A stretch of DNA of 64,000 bases from Nocardia sp. CY41 (lineage in GTDB: Bacteria; Actinomycetota; Actinomycetes; Mycobacteriales; Mycobacteriaceae): positions 62,001 through 126,000 of the forward strand of contig NZ_VUOS01000009.1 of NCBI RefSeq assembly GCF_009829325.1, in the 5' to 3' direction. This document shows, piece after piece, positions 1 through 6,803 of the stretch. The position numbers were made by a program, and so were the translations under genes. The notes beneath the pieces were generated by a model that had not been told where the DNA came from, searched no databases, and worked only from the letters and a program-made list of their open reading frames with translations. Position 1 is the first letter of the stretch; each line of letters begins with the position of its first letter.

Positions 1-227
1 GCCGTGGACGGGCAGGCGGTGGCGATGGCGCGGATCACTTCGTAGAACGCGACCGGTGAGGATTCGTCGCCACCGAAACGGGACGGCTGCAGCATGCGGA
101 ACACCCCCGCCTCGGTCAGCTCCCGGATGCTCTGCTCGGGCACTCTGCGCTGCAGATCGGCGTCGGCCGCTCGCTCTCGGATCGCGGGCAGCAGATCCCG
201 TACCCGATCGAGCACCTTGTTGGTCAT
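1..227 (-). CDS. HsaA-like flavin-dependent monooxygenase, 5' part only
   Basis: The first 75 residues of a protein that runs off the window's left edge. The N-terminus (MTNKVLDRVRDLLPAIRERA, then an LQRRVPEQSIREL stretch and FRMLQPSRFGG) follows the N-terminal helix pattern of the acyl-CoA-dehydrogenase fold, and the wording is closest to HsaA, the oxygenase subunit that hydroxylates the phenolic ring of 3-HSA in steroid degradation. It starts 96 bases downstream of the FAD dehydrogenase on the same strand, so the two may be cotranscribed. Family assignment is good. The HsaA substrate assignment is an inference from the N-terminus and the steroid-type genes elsewhere in the window; the flavin and substrate residues are outside the window. 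Confidence 0.72.
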   Translation of the reverse strand, partial: MTNKVLDRVRDLLPAIRERAADADLQRRVPEQSIRELTEAGVFRMLQPSRFGGDESSPVAFYEVIRAIATACPST

Positions 228-323
228 ATGCGGTAGTCCTCCTCGTAGTGCCGTCTTTCGACGCTAGGCCGGTGCGGTGTCGTCGAATCCGATCCATCCC
301 GATGACCGGAACCCACCACCGGA

Positions 324-1805
324 TCAGTTGGTGCGGGCCGCGGCGGCGCCGGCGCGGCGGCCGAAGAAGGTGCCGTCGCCGAGTGAAGTGCCGCTGATGT
401 AGCCCTCGCCGTGCAGGTTGCTCGCGGCGCGGCCCGCGGCGAACAATCCCGGGATCGGGCCGCCGTCGATGTCGAGCACGGCGCCGTCCAGCGAGGTGTG
501 CAGACCGCCGAGGGTGAAGACGGACGCGCCGGTTCCGCGGCGATCGCCGGACTCCGACGGCGGCCGCACCCCCTCCCGTACATCGATCGCGGCCAGCGGT
601 GGCGTGAGCGGCCGCACCCAGCGCGGCGCCTTCCCGAATTCGGGATCCGTGCCGTCCGCCGCGTGGCTGTTGTAGCGACGGACGGTGTCGGCCAGCGCCG
701 CCGCGGGCACGCCCATCAGCCCGGCGAGTTCTTCGGGCGTCTCCGCCACGTGGGTGGGCCGCACACCCCAGCGCTGTGGTTCCGGCACTTCGTCGAAGGC
801 TCGTTCGTCGAGCACGACCCAGGTCCGCATCCCCTGCCGGAACAGCGCCGCCTGGCCGATCCGGCCGGGATAGGTGTCCTCGTTGACGAACCGCTGCCCG
901 TGCACGTTCACCACCATGCCGCGCGCGGCCAGACCGGGAACCAGCGAGATGCCGACCTGCCCCGCGGACATGTGCCGCACCGCCGCGCCGAGCGCCTGCG
1001 CCATCCGGATGCCGCTGCCGTCATCGGTGCCCGCGCTGACCTTGGTGTGTCCCAGCAATCGCGGCGCGTGGGCGGCGAGCATGGCGTCGTTGTCGACGAA
1101 TCCGCCGGTGGTCAGCACGACGCCGCGACGGGCGCGAATGGTCAGCTCCGTGCCGTACCGCCGAGCCATCACGCCGACGACCGTGCCGTCACCGGCCACG
1201 ATCAGGCAGACCGCCCTGGTGTCGAAAAGCGCTGCTGCACCGACGGATCGGGCGGCCTCGGCGAGGCAGTCCATGAGCAGCTTGCCGCCGAAATCGGCGG
1301 CGGTCGGGCGGTGGCCGCGGGGCGCAGGCGCGGCGAGGTCGGCGAACGGCTCGCTGTTCTCCCCCAGCCACATCAGCCCGTCGTCCGTCGGCGGGACCCA
1401 GGCCGGCGCATCCCACAGGCTGGGCTTGAACGGCACGCCGCGGTCGGCGAGCCAGTGGAAATGCGCGACGCTGTCCGCGCTGTAACGCGTGATCTTGACC
1501 GAGTCGGCGCCCGGGCCGAGCGCGGCGGAGAGAAACGCGGCCATCGCCGCCGGGTCGTCGTCGAACCCGCACGCCTGTTGGATCGGTGTGCCGCCGCCGA
1601 GATAGATCTCGCCGCCCGACAGCGCCGACGCGCCTCCGGGACCGCTCATCCGATCGAGTATCAGCACCTGCGCGCCGCCCGCTGCCGCCTCGAACGCCGC
1701 GGCCGCGCCGGCACATCCGTAACCGACCACCAGCACATCGGTCTCGATGTCGTAGGCGCGCACATCGGCGGCGGCCCTCGGCACGACCGAATTCCGATCA
1801 CTCAT
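324..1805 (-). CDS. FAD-dependent dehydrogenase (FAD_binding_2, KstD/fumarate-reductase flavoprotein family)
   Basis: 493 residues. A dinucleotide-binding motif sits at the N-terminus (VLVVGYGCAGAAAAFEAA, about residues 24-41) followed by GGASALSGG. The C-terminus has the FAD-closing motif GLFAAGRAASNLHGEGYISG. This is the flavoprotein family containing 3-ketosteroid dehydrogenases, fumarate reductase and urocanate reductase. The KstD-specific active-site Tyr-x3-Gly near the C-terminus is not in the usual form (a YISG sequence is present), so it may act on another CoA ester or cyclic enone. The ATG at 1805 was chosen because the Rossmann motif lies about 24 residues inside; the open frame extends far upstream but only as antisense to the next gene. 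Divergent from the PEP-utilising protein. Confidence 0.85.
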   Translation of the reverse strand: MSDRNSVVPRAAADVRAYDIETDVLVVGYGCAGAAAAFEAAAGGAQVLILDRMSGPGGASALSGGEIYLGGGTPIQQACGFDDDPAAMAAFLSAALGPGADSVKITRYSADSVAHFHWLADRGVPFKPSLWDAPAWVPPTDDGLMWLGENSEPFADLAAPAPRGHRPTAADFGGKLLMDCLAEAARSVGAAALFDTRAVCLIVAGDGTVVGVMARRYGTELTIRARRGVVLTTGGFVDNDAMLAAHAPRLLGHTKVSAGTDDGSGIRMAQALGAAVRHMSAGQVGISLVPGLAARGMVVNVHGQRFVNEDTYPGRIGQAALFRQGMRTWVVLDERAFDEVPEPQRWGVRPTHVAETPEELAGLMGVPAAALADTVRRYNSHAADGTDPEFGKAPRWVRPLTPPLAAIDVREGVRPPSESGDRRGTGASVFTLGGLHTSLDGAVLDIDGGPIPGLFAAGRAASNLHGEGYISGTSLGDGTFFGRRAGAAAARTN

Positions 1806-1967
1806 ATGTCGACCTTCCCGCTCGGCGCTCGGTGGCCGGGCGCCCATCTTGGTGAGCGACCTTCCGGTCCCGATCAGCGGGACTGCGGACCGTCGCGGGC
1901 ACGCCGGGTGGCGATGGTGTGTGAACGGCGTCACGTCTGCGTGGGCGCCAGCGAGGAGGAAGAATTC

Positions 1968-4370
1968 ATGCGGGTCCTGGTCACCGGAGTGTCCGATCCG
2001 ACCGGCCGCGCGGTGGCGCGCATGCTGCTGGCCGCGGGCCACGACGTAGTCGGGTCGGACCGTGTGCGGCACCGGTACGTCGACCCTCGGGTCCAGGTGA
2101 TCACCGGTGACCCGGACGATCCGGCGAGCTGTGCGCGGGCCGTCGCCGAGTGCGCGGTGGTGGTGCATCTGGGCGGTTCGCTCGCCGCGAGCGCGGCGGC
2201 AGCCCGAGCGGCCGGTGCGCGCATCGTGGTTCCCACGGTGGCGGGAACGGATGCCGCCGCCGAAGATATCGTGCGGTCCAGCGGTGCGCGGGCTCTGCTC
2301 GTGCGCACCGCGCCGGTCGCGGGCAGGCGCATCGAGCGCGAGAGCTGGCGCATCCTGCGGCGGCTGCTCGGTTCTCGCCGAGCGGGCGGATTCCAGGTGC
2401 TGCACACCGACGACTTCGAACGGTTCTTGGTGCTGGCGGCGGAGTCCGCGCGTGTCGGCGTGGTCGAATTGGCCGCGCCCGGCGTGGTCTCCGGCGCGGA
2501 CGTGCGCCGTATCCGCGCGGCGACGGGTAGACGATCGGTCCGGCGGATGGCACGTGATCGGACGGCGCCGGAGGTGGATACCAGTGCGGCGCAGGAGGAA
2601 TGGGGATTTCGCTGCGGGTGGACCGCGTCCGAAGTCGCGGCGGACGTCGTCCGCGGACTGGCGGGCCGCAAAGTCGACGGCGACGAACTCGTCGCACGCA
2701 CCGGGGCGATTCCGCTGCCCGGCTATGTGGTTCCCAGCCGTGCGGCCACCTCGGACGGCCACGCCCTGGTGTCGGTGGCGCCGGAAGGTCTCGAGGGTGA
2801 GTTCGACGATCGCGTCGATCCGGCCTACCCGGTGCACACCGCGACGAACACGTCCGAAGCGCTGCCCGGACCACTCACGCCGCTGACCGTGGATCTGCAG
2901 GCGGGCGCGATCCGGCTGGCCAACGCCGCGATGGGCAGGATGATCGCGCTGGACGGGATCGCACTGGAGCACTGGACCAGCCGGGTCACCACCGTGCTCG
3001 GGCACCACATCTACATCAACGCCTCCATCGGGGTGCTCGCCGCGGAGAACATGCCTGGCTGGGACGAGCAGAGCATCCGCCGTGACGTCTACGGCAACAT
3101 TCCCCCCGAGATCTCACTGACTCCGCACGGCAAGCCGCCCACCCCGACCGGTTTCGCCAGCACCCGCGCCACCTGGCGCGCGGCCGGCCGGGTGCTGCGC
3201 ACCGCGCTGCGCTATCGCGAGACCACCGACGGCATCAACGCCGCCGCACATCAGGAATCGCTGGGCGCCGCCGCGATCCGCGAGCTCACCGACGAGCAAC
3301 TGCACGCGCGGGCCCTGTTGTGGCGGGACCGGTTGAACCAGTCCTGGGCGGCGGCGTCCATCGGCGTGATGATGACCGGCGCGGCCACTGCCATCCACTC
3401 CCGCGGCAAGGAAGCCGCCGACGTGCCCATCGACCTGGAACGGTTGGAGTCGGCAAGGACCATGCTCGCGGTGGAACGCCTCGCCGCGTTGTGCCGTGCG
3501 GACGCCGCGTTGCACGACGCGGCGCATACGGGCGATGTCGCCGCCGCCCGGGCCGCCTCCCCGGCGTTCTCCGCCGCGCTGGACGAGGAGCTGCGCCGGA
3601 TCGGGCATCGCGGCCCGGGCGAGTGTGAGCTGATCAACCCCACCTTCGGCGACCGGCCCGAACTGCTGGTGACCGCCGCCGCTCGCGCCGCCCAGATGCC
3701 CGCGCCCAAGCGGGAACCGGTCGACCCGTCGCCGAGCCGCACCGCGCGGATGGCGGCGGGCGCGACCATGGCGCGCGAACGGGTCCGCGACGCCGTCGTC
3801 CGGTACACCCACTGCCTGCGTCTCGCCGTGCGCGAGCGGGCCGAACGGCTGATCCGGCAAGGGCTGCTGCAACAGGCCGAGGACGCCTGTTTCCTCACCC
3901 TCGACGAGATCCTCTGGGCGCCCGCCGACCTGACCGAACGCGTAGCGCGACGGCGCGCGGAACTGATCCGCTTGCAGAGCGTCCGCATGCCCGATGTGAT
4001 CGCGGGCGACTGGGAACCGCTCCCGGACGCGGACGCGTTGACGCCCGGAGACAGCCTGACCGGCATCGGCGTGAGCCCCGGCGTCGTGGAGGGCGCCGTG
4101 AAACGCGTGCTGTCCCTCGACGACGACATCGAACCGGGCGACATCCTGGTGGCTTCGGTCACCGACACCGGGCACACCGCGATGTTCGCCTACGCCGCGG
4201 CAGTGGTCACCGACATCGGCGGTTCCGCCTCACACGCCGCCATCGTGGCCCGGGAATTCGGCATTCCCTGCGTCGTCGACACCAAGACCGCCAGCACACG
4301 GCTGGCGGACGGTCAGCGCGTGCGCGTCGACGGGTCGGCCGGCACGGTCACCCTGCTCGTCGACGCCTGA
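1968..4370 (+). CDS. NAD-epimerase-like / PEP-utilising swivel-domain fusion protein (Rv2047c-like)
   Basis: 800 residues. Residues 1-250 form an SDR/epimerase-like domain (MRVLVTGVSDPTGRAVARML, a GxxxxxG NAD motif). Residues about 290-680 are mostly helical and resemble the middle domain of rifampin phosphotransferase-type proteins. The C-terminus is the swivelling phosphohistidine domain of PEP synthase/PPDK enzymes, with GGSASHAAIVAREFGIPCVV and the candidate phospho-His at about 756. There is no ATP-grasp domain, so it cannot by itself run the normal ATP-to-His phosphorylation. The order matches M. tuberculosis Rv2047c as I remember it. The ATG at 1968 has a strong upstream AGGAGGAAG. It is followed 82 bases later by a phosphatase gene. 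Substrate unknown. Confidence 0.85.
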   Translation: MRVLVTGVSDPTGRAVARMLLAAGHDVVGSDRVRHRYVDPRVQVITGDPDDPASCARAVAECAVVVHLGGSLAASAAAARAAGARIVVPTVAGTDAAAEDIVRSSGARALLVRTAPVAGRRIERESWRILRRLLGSRRAGGFQVLHTDDFERFLVLAAESARVGVVELAAPGVVSGADVRRIRAATGRRSVRRMARDRTAPEVDTSAAQEEWGFRCGWTASEVAADVVRGLAGRKVDGDELVARTGAIPLPGYVVPSRAATSDGHALVSVAPEGLEGEFDDRVDPAYPVHTATNTSEALPGPLTPLTVDLQAGAIRLANAAMGRMIALDGIALEHWTSRVTTVLGHHIYINASIGVLAAENMPGWDEQSIRRDVYGNIPPEISLTPHGKPPTPTGFASTRATWRAAGRVLRTALRYRETTDGINAAAHQESLGAAAIRELTDEQLHARALLWRDRLNQSWAAASIGVMMTGAATAIHSRGKEAADVPIDLERLESARTMLAVERLAALCRADAALHDAAHTGDVAAARAASPAFSAALDEELRRIGHRGPGECELINPTFGDRPELLVTAAARAAQMPAPKREPVDPSPSRTARMAAGATMARERVRDAVVRYTHCLRLAVRERAERLIRQGLLQQAEDACFLTLDEILWAPADLTERVARRRAELIRLQSVRMPDVIAGDWEPLPDADALTPGDSLTGIGVSPGVVEGAVKRVLSLDDDIEPGDILVASVTDTGHTAMFAYAAAVVTDIGGSASHAAIVAREFGIPCVVDTKTASTRLADGQRVRVDGSAGTVTLLVDA

Positions 4371-4373
4371 GCC

Positions 4374-4405
4374 GGGGGCCGGGGGCGCACATCCCGGCCC
4401 CCTTT
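4374..4405 (+). terminator. Hairpin after the PEP-utilising gene
   Basis: A 10-base perfect stem (4374-4383 with 4393-4402) and 9-base loop begins 3 bases after the stop codon, followed by CTTTA. It is probably an intrinsic terminator or attenuator, and would make the downstream phosphatase partly independent. Confidence 0.6.
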
Positions 4406-4452
4406 ACCGGTTCGGCGTCGCCGGGCCGCCATCCCATGGAAGGAATGATTCA

Positions 4453-5358
4453 GTGACGATTTCGCGTGCTCTACGCGGGGCGATGACCGGTGTCGCCGCC
4501 GCATTGATCGCCGTGTTCCCGTCGACCACCACCGCCTTCGCGGGCCCTGCGATTGTGCACACAGCGCATGAGCGCTCCATGCAGCTCTCGACGGCGCCGA
4601 ATGCCAGGGACATCGGCGACTACCCGACCCAGGGCAATGGCAAATTGCGTACGGGCGTGGTCTTCCGCACCGACGCCCTCGACAAGCTCACCGCCGCCGA
4701 TCAGCAGAAGCTGGTGGCGGCGGGCATCACGGCGGTGATCGATTTCCGCAGCCCGAACGAGTCGGGAGCCAACCCCGACAAGCTTCCGGCGTCGATTCCC
4801 GCGCTCGCGCGCCCGGTGTACGACCCGGCCAACGACTTCTATCTGATGGTGGGCAAGGCGATTCAGGGCGGTCCGGCCGTGCAGCAACAGACGTTCGGCG
4901 ACGGTAAGGCCGCGGGCATCATGCGCGACTACTACCGCTGGATGGTCACCGACGCCACGGCGCGCGCTCAGTTCGGCACCGCCATCCGGGATGTCGCCAA
5001 CGCGACCGGTCCGGTGCTGTTCCACTGCACCGCGGGCAAGGACCGCACCGGATGGATGACCGCGATCCTGATGACGGCGCTCGGCGTGCCGAAGGGCCAG
5101 GTCTACAAGGACTATCTGGAATCGAACGACAACCTGGCGGCGGGCAACAAGGCGCTGATGGACGCGCTGGTGGCCAAGGGCGTGGTCACCGACCCGGCGC
5201 TGTTCGATCCGATCCTCGGCGTGCAGAGCGACTTCCTCGACGCGGCGTTCGACCAGGCCGGCGCGTCCTTCGGATCGTTCGATCGGTTCGTCACCGAGGG
5301 GCTGGGCGTGGACAGTGCGACGCTCGAGGCGCTGAAATCGAAACTGCTGCCCCGGTAG
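4453..5358 (+). CDS. Secreted PtpB-like tyrosine/lipid phosphatase
   Basis: 301 residues. A signal peptide is visible (basic MTISRALRGA, hydrophobic core to about residue 29, likely cleavage after AFA at 30). The catalytic P-loop is HCTAGKDRTG at 191-200, with nucleophile Cys192 and Arg198. The long loop and the DFRSPNE element place it in the Y_phosphatase3 family with M. tuberculosis PtpB, which acts on phosphotyrosine and phosphoinositides. The GTG at 4453 follows GGAAGGAA at good distance. Unlike cytosolic PtpB this copy should be exported, so its substrate is outside the membrane or in a host or competitor. Family certain; substrate unknown. Confidence 0.9.
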   Translation: MTISRALRGAMTGVAAALIAVFPSTTTAFAGPAIVHTAHERSMQLSTAPNARDIGDYPTQGNGKLRTGVVFRTDALDKLTAADQQKLVAAGITAVIDFRSPNESGANPDKLPASIPALARPVYDPANDFYLMVGKAIQGGPAVQQQTFGDGKAAGIMRDYYRWMVTDATARAQFGTAIRDVANATGPVLFHCTAGKDRTGWMTAILMTALGVPKGQVYKDYLESNDNLAAGNKALMDALVAKGVVTDPALFDPILGVQSDFLDAAFDQAGASFGSFDRFVTEGLGVDSATLEALKSKLLPR

Positions 5359-5370
5359 TCGAAGGCGAGA

Positions 5371-5406
5371 AGCGGGTCCGGTGGATCGTTGTCCACCGGA
5401 CCCGCT
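5371..5406 (+). terminator. Intrinsic terminator after the secreted phosphatase
   Basis: A perfect 15-base stem (5371-5385 with 5392-5406) and 6-base loop lies 12 bases after the phosphatase stop. There is no T-run, as usual in high-GC actinobacteria. Confidence 0.75.
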
Positions 5407-5765
5407 CAGTCGTTCGACCCGCCGGAGGTGAACCGCGGCGGTATCGCTGGCCGGGGCGTGAACTCGGCCGCGCGACGAGTTCGTCGATGGGGCTCAGGGC
5501 GTGCTGTCCTGGAGACGAGAGGGCATCGGTTGCCCGAGCGGGCTCCCGCTGAGTCGACCGCGGCGATTTACATGCGCATGGAGACCGCGCGGTCACCGCC
5601 GTGGATGAGTACTCGTACTACTGAAGGTGCGGCCACCCACCTGCGATGTCCGACTTTCGTCATAGGAAAGATGCCTCTGACTGCTGATGTCCCGAACGTG
5701 ATGGGAAACAACACTGGCACTAATCGCTACGGCGTCAGCGGTCGAGTCGAACGAGGAGACGAGCA
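5407..5765. other. Gene-free stretch
   Basis: About 360 bases between a terminator and a small gene. Its open frames lack ribosome sites and convincing composition. It probably carries the promoter of the small gene at 5766, but I could not assign -35/-10 boxes. Confidence 0.5.
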
Positions 5766-5966
5766 GTGGTGCAGCGAGAGTTGCGCGGGACGGTCGTGAA
5801 GAAGTCGCGTGGGTTGCTCGATGGAGCGAATCCGTATCGGCGACTGCATATCCGGCTGCGGGATGGCAGCACGATAAAGGTCCGTGTGAACCGGACCTCG
5901 TGGAAGATGCTGCAGGTCGGCGACTCGGTCGTCCAGCGGGACGGAGCCGATCCCGTGCAGGCCTGA
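5766..5966 (+). CDS. Small conserved-looking hypothetical protein, 66 residues
   Basis: Short basic protein with alternating hydrophobic/charged strands (LRGTVVKKSRGLLDG, RRLHIRLRDGSTIKVRVNR, LQVGDSVVQR) that read like a small beta-barrel. I recall similar short actinobacterial proteins of unknown function (possibly the DUF7489 type) but cannot confirm this. GTG start at 5766 with GAGGAGACGAGCA just upstream. It ends before a strong hairpin shared with the convergent phosphatase. No catalytic or metal residues are evident. Confidence 0.65.
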   Translation: MVQRELRGTVVKKSRGLLDGANPYRRLHIRLRDGSTIKVRVNRTSWKMLQVGDSVVQRDGADPVQA

Positions 5967-5978
5967 TCTGTCGCCACC

Positions 5979-6009
5979 TGTGCGGCGCCCGTTTGCCGGG
6001 CGCCGCACA
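5979..6009. terminator. Bidirectional hairpin terminator
   Basis: A 13-base perfect stem (5979-5991 with 5997-6009) and 5-base loop sits between the convergent stop codons of the small gene (5966) and the cytosolic phosphatase (6018). Confidence 0.8.
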
Positions 6010-6017
6010 CGCGAGTC

Positions 6018-6803
6018 CTACTCCGGCGCGATCAGCACTTCACGCAGTCGCGCCAGCTCCACGGTGGTGAGACCGCTGCTCAGCAACCATTCGGCGGCGC
6101 CGCCGTGTTCGGCGGACAGGTTCGCGAGAAAACGCCCCATCACCGCTGCCTCGACGCCGAGGATGCCGGTGCTGACCGGGGGCAGCCCCGTGTACGACGG
6201 GAGTGCGTCGAGGCGGTCGCGGACTCGGTGCATGCGTTCGCCGGTCAGCGCGTAGTCGGCCGCGATCGCTTCCGGGGGTACGCCCACCGCGTCCAGGAGC
6301 ACCGCTGCGAGCACTCCGGTGCGGTCTTTGCCCGCGGCGCAGTGGAACAGCACCGAATGGCGGCCGGCGTCGACGACGAGCCGCACCGCCGCCACGATGG
6401 AGTCGGCGCTGCCCGCCAGCAGCTTCTGGTACAGGTCCACCAGATCGACCCGGGTGGAGTCCGGCACCAGATCGCGTGCCGCCAGCGAGGATTGCGGCGA
6501 CTTCCGCACCGGGAGGCAGACCCTCCGCACGTCGGCCGTGGCCAGCAGTCCGTAGCCCTCGCGCTCCACTTCGTCGGGCAGCCGTAAGTCGATCAAGGTG
6601 CGCAGACCGATCGGTCCGAGCAATTTCGCCATATCGGTCTCGGTGAGATTCTGCGGCGTGCTGGAACGGTAGACCACGCCGAATCGGGTTGTGCCCCCGC
6701 CCTGCACCGGGAGCCCGCCCAGATCACGCACGTTATCGATCTGCGCGAATTCGACCCACCGGTCACCGGGCACCGTCGACTCCCCCGCGATGTCAGTGGG
6801 CAC
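6018..6803 (-). CDS. Cytosolic PtpB-like tyrosine/lipid phosphatase
   Basis: 261 residues, no signal peptide. NVRDLGG at 24-30, RSSTP at 46-50 and the P-loop HCAAGKDRTG at 154-163 (Cys155, Arg161) define a Y_phosphatase3 family enzyme, in the size range of M. tuberculosis PtpB. Its start overlaps the end of the PPDK-like gene by 11 bases, so it is translationally coupled to it. It is a paralogue of the exported phosphatase at 4453, oriented toward it. Substrate unknown. Confidence 0.9.
   Translation of the reverse strand: MPTDIAGESTVPGDRWVEFAQIDNVRDLGGLPVQGGGTTRFGVVYRSSTPQNLTETDMAKLLGPIGLRTLIDLRLPDEVEREGYGLLATADVRRVCLPVRKSPQSSLAARDLVPDSTRVDLVDLYQKLLAGSADSIVAAVRLVVDAGRHSVLFHCAAGKDRTGVLAAVLLDAVGVPPEAIAADYALTGERMHRVRDRLDALPSYTGLPPVSTGILGVEAAVMGRFLANLSAEHGGAAEWLLSSGLTTVELARLREVLIAPE

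Noticed and set aside
411-1967. Upstream extension of the PEP-utilising gene to 1319 residues
   Set aside because: It is antisense to the FAD dehydrogenase. The AGGAGGAAG site fixes the start at 1968.
324-3008. An 894-residue frame on the minus strand
   Set aside because: Only 324-1805 is real (FAD dehydrogenase). The N-terminal 400 residues are the antisense of the PEP-utilising gene and are Arg/His/Asp-rich noise.
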